Source of the DNA: Bog-756 sp963734435
GTDB taxonomy: Bacteria; Actinomycetota; Acidimicrobiia; Acidimicrobiales; RAAP-2
Assembly (NCBI GenBank): GCA_963734435.1
Contig: CAVTHA010000002.1
Span: forward strand, 310,001-374,000
Reading direction: 5' to 3'
DNA: 64,000 nt
A program made the position numbers and the translations under genes. Of this stretch, positions 1-10,598 are shown one piece after another (position 1 is the first letter of the stretch; every line of letters begins with the position of its first letter). The notes under the pieces are model-generated. The model was given only the letters and a program-made list of their open reading frames with translations, searched no databases and had not been told where the DNA came from.

Positions 1-2
1 GC

Positions 3-965
3 GTTGCCGTCTTCGACCTGGGAAGCAGCTCCTTCCATCTGATGGTCGTCGACGCATCACGGGATGGCGTGTTGACGCCGGTGCTGCGACGCCGGTCGTT
101 CCTCCATCTCGGCACCGAGGTAGCCCGCACCGGGGGAGTGCCGACCGATCGGGCCAGCTCCGCCGTGCGGGCCGTGCGCCGCCTCCAGGCCGCCGCCGAC
201 GATGCCGGTGTGGATGTGGTAGTGGCCTTGGCCACCGCGGCGCTACGGGATGCCGACAACAGTGCGAGGCTGCTCACCCGTCTCGAGCGAGTGCTGGGCA
301 CCTCGATCACTCTGCTGGCTGGCGAGGAAGAGGCGCGCCTGTGTTTTCTCGGTCAACGCGCCGGTGTGTGGGTGGGCCGCGACCCGGTCCTCGGTCTCGA
401 TCTCGGGGGAGGGAGCCTCGAGGCCGGGACCGGCACCGTCGACGAGGTGTTCGCCGTGTCGAGCGTTCCCCTCGGCACGGCCCGGCTCCGTGGGGAGCTC
501 GGCACCGGTGAGCTGCTGACCCCGGAGGATCGGGTGGCCATCGCCCGGTTGGTGCGGGAGCGCTCGCAGCCGGTCCGGGCCATGCTGGCCGGGGTCCCGA
601 GCGCGGCGAACCGGGTGATCGCCAGCGGGGGGACGGTACGCGCCCTCGCCCGCCTGGCCATGGTCCTGCACCGGCCCGAGACGGCGTCCGCCTCTGCCCG
701 ACCGGTCAATCAGGTGGAGCTCCCCGCCGGTCAGCTGTTCGAGCTCACCGACCGGCTGTGCACCCTCGATCTCGACGCCCGGCTGGCGCTTCCCGGCATC
801 CAGGCCCGGCGAGCGCCGCTGCTGCCCATCGGGGCCGTGGCCCTGTCGACTCTGGTGGAGGACCTCGGGTTCCAGCGTCTGGTGGTCAGCGAGTGGGGGC
901 TCCGGGAGGGGGCGGTGATCAGCACCCTGGCCCTCGAGCCCGAACACCGCCTGGTCTCCGGCTAG
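3..965 (+). CDS. Ppx/GppA family exopolyphosphatase/pppGpp phosphatase, 5' end cut by window
   Basis: The frame is open from the first bases of the window, so the start codon lies upstream and an ATG at 42 is internal. The family hydrolyses terminal phosphates of polyphosphate and/or the 5' phosphate of pppGpp in the cytoplasm. Visible family marks of the ASKHA fold are DLGSSSFHL at the truncated N-terminus, the LLAGEEEARL segment that carries the catalytic glutamate, the phosphate-binding loop LDLGGGSLE and the later ASGGTVRALA motif. About 320 residues remain, the usual size of short actinobacterial Ppx-type proteins lacking a C-terminal HD domain. Whether polyphosphate or pppGpp is the substrate cannot be told from sequence. 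The gene converges on the DUF5679 gene, with a perfect hairpin filling the 15-base gap. Confidence 0.9.
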   Translation, partial: VAVFDLGSSSFHLMVVDASRDGVLTPVLRRRSFLHLGTEVARTGGVPTDRASSAVRAVRRLQAAADDAGVDVVVALATAALRDADNSARLLTRLERVLGTSITLLAGEEEARLCFLGQRAGVWVGRDPVLGLDLGGGSLEAGTGTVDEVFAVSSVPLGTARLRGELGTGELLTPEDRVAIARLVRERSQPVRAMLAGVPSAANRVIASGGTVRALARLAMVLHRPETASASARPVNQVELPAGQLFELTDRLCTLDLDARLALPGIQARRAPLLPIGAVALSTLVEDLGFQRLVVSEWGLREGAVISTLALEPEHRLVSG

Positions 966-980
966 CCGGGCCCTGCCCGG
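966..980. terminator. Bidirectional hairpin between convergent genes
   Basis: Arms CCGGGC and GCCCGG with a CCT loop occupy exactly the 15 bases between the stop codon of the Ppx/GppA gene and the stop codon of the convergent DUF5679 gene. There is no T-run, so it would be a U-less terminator or a block to read-through in both directions. The structure is seen; the function is inferred. Confidence 0.45.
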
Positions 981-1133
981 TCAGGCCTTCTTCCCGAGGA
1001 TCCGGTTCATCCCGGTCCCACAGGTGGGGCACTTGCCCTTGGCCGAACGCCGCCCGTTGGCCATCTCGACCTCTTCCCCCTCGAACTGTCGCTTCTCGCG
1101 GCACTTCACGCAGTAACCCTCATACGACGCCAT
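981..1133 (-). CDS. DUF5679 zinc-ribbon-like miniprotein
   Basis: A 50-residue protein with CVKC near the N-terminus and CPTC near the C-terminus, separated by a basic segment (NGRRSAKGK), so it probably binds one zinc ion. This matches the small actinobacterial DUF5679 family, whose function is not known. The ATG at 1133 is preceded by a strong Shine-Dalgarno sequence (AGGAGGAG, 3 bases away), which decides the start. It is too small for default gene finding but the frame, ribosome site and Cys pairs agree. It follows the GGDEF-EAL gene on the same strand, but the 117-base gap and a candidate -10 suggest its own promoter. Confidence 0.85.
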   Translation of the reverse strand: MASYEGYCVKCREKRQFEGEEVEMANGRRSAKGKCPTCGTGMNRILGKKA

Positions 1134-1186
1134 GGCTCCTCCTCATGATGCGAATGGCGGACAACATCCGGTGATCGGATGGACCG

Positions 1187-1192
1187 AAGGTA
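1187..1192 (-). promoter_or_regulatory. Candidate -10 (TACCTT) of the DUF5679 gene
   Basis: On the minus strand a TACCTT hexamer lies about 53 bases upstream of the DUF5679 ATG. It fits the TAnnnT pattern seen elsewhere in the window but would give a leader of about 45 bases. No convincing -35 is visible, so this is weak. Confidence 0.3.
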
Positions 1193-1230
1193 TCGGTCGC
1201 GGCTGGGCGAGGGGGGGATGGCCGCACCAA

Positions 1231-1252
1231 AGTGCTTGCAATAGCTAGCACT
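1231..1252. promoter_or_regulatory. Inverted repeat AGTGCT-N10-AGCACT, candidate operator
   Basis: Perfect 6-base arms AGTGCT and AGCACT flank ten bases (TGCAATAGCT has an internal AGCT). The element is much AT-richer than its surroundings and ends on the stop codon of the GGDEF-EAL gene, about 100 bases upstream of the DUF5679 start. Its arms resemble those of the CIRCE heat-shock operator but in the opposite order, so HrcA is not implied. It may be an operator for the DUF5679 gene; the binding protein is unknown. Confidence 0.35.
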
Positions 1253-4200
1253 AGGAGCGGTCCGGCCGGACCTCTCCCACCTCCCCGAGCACCACCGGGC
1301 CTTCGGCCGCAATGGTGCCCATCAGCCTGCCGATGTCATCGGCAGGCAGCGGGGGGCTGAAATAGTAGCCCTGAGCGGTGGTGCAGCCTCGTTGGAGCAG
1401 CACCCGCCGCTGGACCGAGGTCTCGACCCCCTCGGCCACACATTCGAGCCCCAGCCGGCGGGCCATGGCGATGATGGCCGAGACCAGCGAGTCGTCTTCC
1501 CCATCGGGCCCGAGGACCTGCACGAAGGACTCGTTGATCTTGAGCGTGCTGACCGGGAAGGAACCGATGCGGTCGAGAGAGGAATTGCCCGCCCCGAAGT
1601 CGTCGATGGTGAACCGGACGCCGAGCTGCCGCAATTGCTCGATGTTCTCCTTGGCCGGCCCCCACCGGTCCAGCACCACCCGCTCGGTGATCTCGAGGTC
1701 CAAGAGCGTGGGGTCGATCCCGGTGGCGGCCAGCGTTCGGTCGACCCTGGCGGACAGCCCAGGGTCCAACAGGTCCCGGGATGCCAGATTGACGGCGAGG
1801 CGGAACGGACCCAGCCCGCTCTCGAACCAGATCCGCACCTGGTCGCAGGCCTGCCTGAGGACCCACGAGTCGATGGCGACGATGGCGTCGCTGCGCTCGG
1901 CCACCGGAATGAAGGATGCCGGTTCGAGGGGGCCGAGCCTCGGGTGGTCCCATCGCACCAGGGCCTCGACTCCGACCACCTCGGAGGTGCGCAGGTCGAT
2001 GTAGGGCTGGTAGAGCGACGAAGAATTCGCCCCGTTCGAGGGCGCCGGTCAGATCCGCCTGAATGGCAGCCACGTCGACCGCCGGCGGGCGGGACTCCCG
2101 CCGGTTCGGAGGGCCGGAGAACATCTCGAAGCAGTTCCGCCCGAAGGCCTTGGCCCGGTACATGGCTTCGTCTGCCCGGTTGAGCAGGTCGTCATAGGAG
2201 TCGCCGTGTGCGGGAGCCACGGCGATGCCGATCGATGCCGACGTCTCGACGTCTTTACCCAATACCGAGAAGGGGGCACTCATGGCGTCGAGCGTTCGCC
2301 CGGCCAGCTCGTCGATGTCCGACTGTTCCGCCAGTCCGGGTAGGAGGATGGCGAACTCGTCTCCCCCGACCCGGGCCACCGTGTCCTGCCGCCTCACCGT
2401 GTTCACCAGTCTCCGGCTCACCTGCCTGATGAGGTCGTCACCGGCAGCGTGACCGAGGGTGTCGTTGACTCCCTTGAAGTAGTCGAGGTCCACGAAGAAC
2501 ATGCACACCGGCTCCCCGACCCGCTTGGACCGGACCAGCTCCTGTTCGACCCGGTCCTCGAAGAGGCGCCGGTTGGGCAGGCCGGTGAGCGCGTCGTGCC
2601 AGGCCATGTGAGAGACCTTTTCGAGGAGCGCCAGGTTCTGCAGGGCGGTGGCGGCCTGATCGGCCAAGCCTGACAGCCGCTCGTGGAGATCGGGGTCGCG
2701 AGCGGCGTCGGTCGGTGCGTCGGACCCGTAGTTGGCCGAGATGACCCCGAGGAACTCTCCGGCGGCGAACAGCGGCGCGACCACCGATGTGGACGTTCCG
2801 GAGCGGGTCAGCAGACCGCGTAGCACGGTGTCCTCACATGATGCGTCGATGACCACGACCTCTCGCTGGTTGATGAGCCGGTCCACCAGGGGCAGGCCGA
2901 TCGGCACCCTGGGGAGCGCTCGTTCGGAGCCGCCGGGCGAGAGGGCGGACTCCGCGGCCGAGGGAACGCCGTTCCCGCCGTTCGCCTCGGACCGACCCGC
3001 CTCCCGGGCCGCCGGCTCGTGGTCGCTCGGGCTGCGGCCGGGCAGCGGGACGATGGGCCCCAGGTAGGCGTCGGCAGGCTGTTTGCCCGCGCTCCTGGCC
3101 CGGGGGATCAGCTGGCCCGAATCGGCCTCCCACAGGTACACCGTCGAGCGCTCGCACCCGGCCACGGCGGGGACGGTGTCGGCCAGCAGTTGGACCAGGT
3201 CGGCCGGCGTGGTGACCTGGGACAGGCTCTCGGCGAAGGACAGCAGCGTCCGGGCGGTGGCGTCGCTCCGGCGGGCGTCGTCGAGGACGCCGAAGACGTC
3301 GAGGGCGGTCGCCGCGTGATCGGCGTAGAGACGGAGTAGCCGCGCCTCTGCGGGTGGCACGGGGGACCCGGCCGGCAGCAACGCCACCAGGCGGCCATAG
3401 CGGTGGCGCCCCGAGGCGATGTCGACCACCAGGCGGGTGCCCCCGGCGTCGTCGGGGTGCCCGGACCAGAGCTCGGCCGCCAGGGCCCGGGCCTCGTCCT
3501 CGTGGAGACCCCGCTGGTGGAGCTTGACCGGCGTCCCCGACCGGACCCGGACCATCAACAGGTAGCGGGGGGCGGTCACCAACGAGTCGGCCCGGGCCGC
3601 GATCTCGGACAGCAATGCCGCGGCATCGTCGTGGAGGACCTCGCGGCGCGGTGGCGAAGGCTCCCTCGATCAGCGTCCGCATCCCGTCGAGCTCGAAGCC
3701 GGATCGGTCCACGGCCGGACCCGCACCGAACCCGGTCCCGCGGTCGAGGCCGCCATCGACATCCGCATCCGGAGGGTCGGTGGCGGCCCGGACGGAGCTG
3801 CCCGATACAGGCCCGGGCCCGTTCGACGGGTCCTCCCAGCTCATGGCGTAGACACAGCGTCGGCCGCCCCGGGCGCTGCATTCGGATTCGGTGATCAGGG
3901 CCGGACCGGAGCCGAAGACCACCGGGATCTGAGAGAGCAGCCCGCGGGTCAGCTCGCACAGGTGCGCGTGCCGTTGACTCGCGCCGATGGGCGTGACCTG
4001 GACCACCGCGTGGTCGGACGCCACTTCGAGCGGGACCGCCTCGGACGTTCCGTCGAAATGGCGGAGGAGCGGGCCGACTTTCTCGAGCGCGGCCGACGTC
4101 GACCCCGCCGCCAGGACGCCGGACACGAATCCGTCGCCGGGTACCGGGAGGAGCGCCTGCCCGGCATGGAGGCCGACCGCCCCGTCGGCGGTGACCAGTG

Positions 4201-4423
4201 CGGCCGCATCGAAGAGGGCGACCGCCTCGTCCAGGGAGCTCCAGGCTCCGGGGTCGGCCAGGTCAGCGAAGGTGCGACGCTCTCCGGCAAGGGCCAGAAC
4301 CTGGGAGACGGCGGCGTCGCCTCCCCGGGCCCGGACTCGGGCCAGCACCGCCTTGACGACGGCACCGGAGACGGCGCGGCGAACGCCGGCTTGCGGGCTT
4401 CTCTCCACCACCTTCACGGACAT
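1251..4423 (-). CDS. Sensor-GAF-GGDEF-EAL cyclic-di-GMP protein, two frameshifts
   Basis: Read through frame breaks near 3645 and 2020, this is one protein of about 1,055 residues. The N-terminal domain of about 190 residues ends in C-x3-G-x3-C-x-Y, a sensory domain often found in front of actinobacterial signalling proteins. A GAF domain follows (around ERSTVYLWEADSG). The GGDEF domain is intact, with RxxD five residues ahead that could be a product-inhibition I-site. The EAL domain keeps EALVRW, EITERVV, IDDFGAGNSSL, VAEGVET and GCTTAQGYYF, though the usual LKID reads LKIN. Both synthesis and hydrolysis of c-di-GMP are therefore possible. Each frameshift needs a single base; the flanking frames join into unbroken conserved domains, so I take them as sequence errors. 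Confidence 0.8.
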
Positions 4424-4557
4424 CGATTCGCTTCCAAACCCCTCGGCTGAAGCCCAATCCAGAGCATCGCCTGCCCCTATCTTCGACCAGCTGAACGCAA
4501 TCCTTTACCAGGAGGACTCTCCCTCGCCGTCGGAGCTGGGTCGGCGGTCCGATCCGG

Positions 4558-4587
4558 CGGCCGCGGGTCCGTCGGCCGCGGGTCCGG
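4558..4587. repeat. 15-bp direct repeat, two copies
   Basis: CGGCCGCGGGTCCG followed by T or G occurs twice back to back. It lies directly upstream of the -10 of the glutathione peroxidase gene, in the 188-base gap to the divergent GGDEF-EAL gene. It is GC-only and may be simple slippage; a regulator site is possible but unsupported. Confidence 0.5.
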
Positions 4588-4598
4588 CGGCTCCGTCC

Positions 4599-4604
4599 TA
4601 CACT
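4599..4604 (+). promoter_or_regulatory. -10 TACACT, leaderless promoter of gpx
   Basis: TACACT ends seven bases before the ATG at 4612, which places the expected transcription start at or next to the A of the start codon. No Shine-Dalgarno sequence is present. Confidence 0.55.
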
Positions 4605-4611
4605 TTGGGCC

Positions 4612-5100
4612 ATGAGCATCTACGACCCGGCGCTTCGGACCCTGGGGGGCGACCCGTCTTCTGTCGGCGACTACCGCGGGCAGACTCTCCTCATGGTCAA
4701 CGTGGCCTCCAAATGCGGGCTCACCCCGCAGTACGAGGGTCTCGAACGGCTGCAGAAGACTTACGGCGACAAGGGGTTCACCGTGCTCGGCTTCCCTTGC
4801 AACCAGTTCGGCGGCCAAGAGCCTGGCACGGCCGACGAGATCGCCACGTTCTGCTCCGCCAACTACGGGGTGACCTTTCCCATGTTCGAGAAGATCGAGG
4901 TCAACGGTGAGGGTCGCCACCCGATCTACGAGGAGTTGGTGACCTTCCCCGACGCCGACGGCGAGGCCGGCGACATCCAGTGGAACTTCGAGAAGTTCCT
5001 CGTGTCGCCGGCCGGCGAGATCGTGCACCGGTTCCGGCCCATGGTGGACCCCGAGGCTCCCGAGCTGACCGACGCCATCGAGGCCAACCTCCCCGTCTGA
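4612..5100 (+). CDS. Glutathione peroxidase family (thiol peroxidase)
   Basis: The 162-residue protein reduces peroxides with thiol electrons in the cytoplasm. Cys35 in VASKCGLT is the peroxidatic residue; Gln69 (GGQEP), Trp124 and Asn125 (QWNFEKFL) complete the active site. Cys81 sits where the resolving cysteine of thioredoxin-dependent members lies (Cys36/Cys82 in yeast Gpx3). Since actinobacteria generally lack glutathione, thioredoxin or another redoxin is the likely donor; that is inference. The start at 4612 is set by the -10 hexamer seven bases upstream. The gene stands alone, followed by a hairpin-forming tandem repeat that probably terminates it. Confidence 0.93.
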   Translation: MSIYDPALRTLGGDPSSVGDYRGQTLLMVNVASKCGLTPQYEGLERLQKTYGDKGFTVLGFPCNQFGGQEPGTADEIATFCSANYGVTFPMFEKIEVNGEGRHPIYEELVTFPDADGEAGDIQWNFEKFLVSPAGEIVHRFRPMVDPEAPELTDAIEANLPV

Positions 5101-5105
5101 CCGAC

Positions 5106-5140
5106 GATCCGACGCTCGGATCCGACGCTCGGATCCGACG
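5106..5140. terminator. 13-bp tandem repeat forming alternative hairpins after gpx
   Basis: The unit GATCCGACGCTCG occurs 2.7 times, starting six bases after the gpx stop codon. Because each unit contains GATCCGA, then CGC, then TCG that runs into the next GATC, neighbouring units fold into perfect stems: GATCCGA with TCGGATC (5106-5122) or GGATCCGA with TCGGATCC (5118-5136). The two stems overlap and exclude each other. A terminator role for gpx is inferred from position; there is no T-run. Confidence 0.5.
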
Positions 5141-5218
5141 GCGCTCGACCGTGACGGCCGAGCGCCACCTGTCCCTCCCGGGGTGGCCCGAGGGTCGGGC
5201 GCGTACCACCGGTACCGG

Positions 5219-5224
5219 TACACT
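5219..5224 (+). promoter_or_regulatory. -10 TACACT upstream of tig
   Basis: TACACT ends 11 bases before the trigger factor ATG, implying a leader of only a few bases. No ribosome binding site is visible. Confidence 0.45.
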
Positions 5225-5235
5225 CGGCAATTCAT

Positions 5236-6573
5236 ATGCGAGCTACCGCCGCCCCGGTCGAGGGCAACAAGGTCCGCCTGTCTGTCGAGATCGACGAAGT
5301 GGAGATCGACGAAGCACTCGACGGGGTGATGAAGCGGTTGGCTCGAGAGGTGCGGGTGCCCGGGTTCCGCCCGGGAAAGGCCCCGCGGCGGGTCATCGAG
5401 GCACGAATGGGTGGTGCGACCGCACTCCGGGGAGAGGCATTGCGGGAGGCGCTACCCGGGTTCTACGCCCGCGCCGTCAGCGACACCGAGGTCGATCCCA
5501 TCGACCAGCCCGAAATCGACATCACGTCGGGGGACGAGTCCGGCGCCGTCTCGTTCGACGCGGTGGTGCAGGTCCGGCCGACGGTGGCCGTTCCCGGCTA
5601 CCAGGGCCTGTCCGTGACCCTACCGAGCCTCGAGGTCACCGAGGAGGAGGTCACCACCTACCTGGACCGCCTCCGGGCCACCTCGGGCCAGCTGGTCGAA
5701 GTCTCGCCGCCCGGCCAAGGACGGGGACCAGGTGACCATCGACATCCACGGGTCACGGACCGGCCGCGGCGCCGGTGAGGATGACCTGGACGCCCAGGAC
5801 TTCCTCTACGAAGTGGGCAGCGGCGGTGTGGTGCCGGCCCTCGACGACCAGCTCCGCGGGGCCAAGGTCGGTGACATCCTGAGCTTCGAGGCGGAGATGG
5901 GAGCCGACGGACAGGGCTTCTCCTTCCGGGTGCTGGTCAAGGAGATCAAAGAGCTCGTCCTCCCGGACGTCACCGACGAGTGGGCGGCGGAGGCATCGGA
6001 GTTCGACACCGTCGAGGAGCTTCAGGACGACCTGCGGGTCCGGCTCCACCAGCAGCACGTGGTCCGGGCGAGAGTGGCGCTGGAACAGCGGACGGCCGAT
6101 GCGCTGGCCGAACTGGTCACCGAGGAGATCCCCGACCAGTTGGTGGCGGCTGAGCTCCGAGAGCGCATCCACGACCTGACCCACCGGTTGGACAGCCAGG
6201 GGATGGATCTCGGTCAGTTTCTCGCCGCCACCGGCCGGGACGAGCGGCAGTTCGTGGACGAGCTGCGGGCCGGCGCTCTGGAGAGCGTGAAGATCGACCT
6301 GGCGCTCCGCACCGTGGTCGAGGAGGAGGGGATCGAGGTCACCGACGAGGAGCTCGACGCTGAGCTGGTGACCATGGGGGAGCGCCTGGAAATGGACGCC
6401 GACGAGGTGCGGGAGCAGTTGGAACAGGCCGGCAGGCTGGCGGCGGTACGCTCGGACCGGCGCAAGGCCAAGGCGATGCGTTGGTTGATCGACAACGTGG
6501 AGCTGGTAGACGAGGACGGACAGCCGGTGTCAAGGGACGAGCTGACCGTGGGACAGGAAGAGGAGGGCTCGGA

Positions 6574-6577
<4 letters not shown>
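5236..6577 (+). CDS. tig: Trigger factor, ribosome-associated chaperone (one frameshift)
   Basis: Trigger factor binds ribosomal protein L23 at the exit tunnel and shields nascent chains; its middle domain is an FKBP-like prolyl isomerase. The N-terminal ribosome-binding signature is clear in REVRVPGFRPGKAPRRVIE. After a break near 5712 (one base too many in the run coding for SRPAKDGD) the frame continues into the isomerase domain (around GSGGVVPALDDQL and VGDILSFE) and the helical C-terminal domain, giving about 447 residues, close to the usual size. The ATG at 5236 is chosen from the family N-terminus and the near -10. The stop overlaps the clpP start by four bases, so translation is probably coupled. 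Confidence 0.9.
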
Positions 6578-7234
<657 letters not shown>

Positions 7235-7258
7235 GCTCGTCCGGAGGAAGGGGAGACG

Positions 7259-8538
<1,280 letters not shown>

Positions 8539-8600
8539 AGGACGTCCCGACGGCCGCCTTCCTGCCGCTGTCCGCCCTGTCCCGGCCGCCGGCTGCCACC

Positions 8601-9915
8601 ATGATCTTCGCCGATCTCGCGGCTGCCTGGCCTGGCTCGACGGCCACACCGACTACGAGTTGGCCATGCCCCCGACGTGCCCTCCCACGCTCGATCGCAT
8701 CCGGACCTGTGCGACCTGCTCGGTGATCCCGAGCGAGGCCTGCCCGGTCGTCCACATCACCGGCACCAACGGCAAGGGATCGACCGCGGCCGATCCTGAC
8801 CGAGCTGCTCATGGCCACGGGCTGACGGTCGGGACGTACACGAGCCCGAACCTGAGCCGGGTCAACGAGCGCCTCGCCCGCAACGGCGAGCCCATCGACG
8901 ACGACGAGCTGACCGAGGTGCTCGAGTCGCTGGCCCTGCTCGAGCCGATGCTGACCGAACGCCCGACCCGCTTCGAGCTGCTGACGGCGGCCGCCTTCCG
9001 CTGGTTCGCCGACAGGCCGTGGACGTGGCGGTGGTCGAGGTCGGGCTCGGCGGACGGTGGGACGCCACCAACGTGGTCGAGCCCGACGTGGCGGTGGTCA
9101 CCAACGTGAGCTACGACCACGTCGAGGTCCTCGGCCCGACCCTGGTCGACATCGCCGCCGAGAAGTCCGGCATCATCAAGCCGGGGTGCCAGGTGGTGGT
9201 GGGGGAGACCGACCCCGACCTCGTGGCCCAGTCTGCGCCGGCCGCCGCCGAGGCGGGGGCGGCGGAGACCTGGGTCCGGGGCGGGATTTCGCCTGCCGTC
9301 CAACCGGGTGGCGGTCGGTGGGCGGCTGCTCGACCTCTGGACCCCGGGCGCCCGAGTACCCCGAGGTGTTCCTGCCCGCTGCACGGCGCCCACCAGGCGG
9401 AGAACGCGTCGTGCGCCCTGGCCGCGGCCGAGGCGTTCTTCGGAGCGCCGCTGGCCGACCAGGTGGTGGAGCACGCCTTCGCCGCGGTGCGGGTGCCGGG
9501 TCGCATCGAGGTGGTGGGACGCCATCCGCTCGTCGTCCTCGACGGCGCCCACAACGTGGCCGGCGATGATCGCGTGGCTCGCTCTCTGGTCGAGGAGTTC
9601 GAAGTGGCCGGCGAGACCGTGGTCGTGATCGGCATGCTGGCCGGGCGGGACCCGAGCGCCATGCTCGAGGCGCTGCTCCCCGCCGGGGTTCGGACGGTGG
9701 TGGCGTGTACGCCGCCGTCGCCGCGGGCCCTGGCCGCCGATCGCCGAGGCGCGGCTGCCGGCGGTCTCGGGATGGCGGTCACCGTGGCCGCCGAACCCGG
9801 CGATGCTGCCGCGCTGGCCGTGGGTCGCGCCGGTCCCGACGACCGGGTGGTCGTCTGCGGGTCGCTGTACGTGGTGGCCGAGGCCCGCCGCCTGTTGGTG
9901 CCGGACGCCGCCTGA
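8601..9915 (+). CDS. folC: Folylpolyglutamate/dihydrofolate synthase (many frameshifts)
   Basis: FolC adds glutamate to dihydropteroate or folates using ATP. The ATP-binding loop VVHITGTNGKGST, the TYTSPNLSRVNERLARNGE segment, EVGLGGRWDATNV, TNVSYDH and the ligase C-terminal DGAHN and VVCGSLYVVAEAR motifs are all recognisable, but on different frames. I count at least eight single-base breaks (near 8622, 8708, 8750, 8793, 8820, 9016, 9280-9360, 9568, 9745), both extra and missing bases. The ATG at 8601 begins MIFADLAAA, a typical start. This is the worst-hit gene in the window; the joined motifs are in the right order and spacing, so the native gene is probably intact. Confidence 0.82.
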
Positions 9916-9965
9916 CCACCGGTCACTGCACGACGCAGCTGTCTGACAAGGCGCGGGCCCTCGGC

Positions 9966-9971
9966 TAGCCT
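9966..9971 (+). promoter_or_regulatory. -10 TAGCCT, leaderless promoter of ndk
   Basis: TAGCCT ends seven bases before the ndk ATG in the 63-base gap after folC, with no Shine-Dalgarno sequence. Confidence 0.55.
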
Positions 9972-9978
9972 CCCCGCC

Positions 9979-10390
9979 ATGAGACGCACCCTGGTGATCT
10001 GCAAGCCCGACGCCGTCGAGCGCGGGCTGGTCGGTGAGATCGTCGACCGCCTCGAGCGCAAGGGGCTGCGGCTGGTGGCCGCCGAGCTGCGGGTCATCGA
10101 CCGCCGACGGTGGCCGCGGCCACTACGAGGAGCACCAGGGCAAGTCCTTCTACGACGACCTGGTCGCCTTCATCACCCGTTCGCCGTCGATGGTGCTGGT
10201 GGTCGAGGGTCCGGAGGACACCTGGCAGATCGTGCGCACCCTGATGGGAGCCACCAACCCGGCCGAGGCGCCGCCGGGGACCATCCGCGGCGATCTCGGC
10301 ACCGAAACGAGCGAGAACCTGGTCCACGGATCGGACTCGCCGGAGTCGGCCGCCCGGGAGATCGAGATCTTCTTTCCCGGCCTGGGCTGA
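9979..10390 (+). CDS. ndk: Nucleoside diphosphate kinase (one frameshift)
   Basis: Ndk equilibrates nucleoside di- and triphosphates through a phosphohistidine. The N-terminus RTLVICKPDAVERGLVGEI and, after a break near 10107, YEEHQGKSFYDDLVAFI, the Lys/Arg/Asn-rich phosphate site, and the active-site histidine in NLVHGSDS are all present. The C-terminus REIEIFFPGL matches the family. Corrected length is about 137 residues, as expected. The GC-rich 208-base gap after it holds the mreB promoter and a small hairpin-prone CCGGC/GCCGG stretch near 10394. Confidence 0.92.
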
Positions 10391-10470
10391 GCCGGCGGGC
10401 CGGTGGCCGTGGTCCGCCCGACCGGAGCACCCGTTGGATCGCACCTCGTCGACCCGCCCGGTGGGTGACC

Positions 10471-10499
10471 TTGTGCCCATCGGCGAGGTCCCGTAGCCT
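10471..10499 (+). promoter_or_regulatory. Candidate promoter of the mreBCD-mrdA cluster
   Basis: TTGTGC (10471-10476) and TAGCCT (10494-10499) are separated by 17 bases. Transcription would start about 90 bases ahead of the mreB ATG, which unlike many genes here has a ribosome site (GGAGGA). The rest of the ndk-mreB gap shows nothing else. Confidence 0.45.
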
Positions 10500-10598
10500 G
10501 TGGGCCAAGACGGCTCCCATTCGGGCCACGAGTGCAGCAGAGGCCCTCACCCGCACTCACAAGGTCCCGATCATCACTGACGGAGGAGTGCATCGACG

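Noticed and set aside
1231..1252. CIRCE heat-shock operator (HrcA site)
   Set aside because: The arms occur in the opposite order to CIRCE and the adjacent genes are not chaperones.
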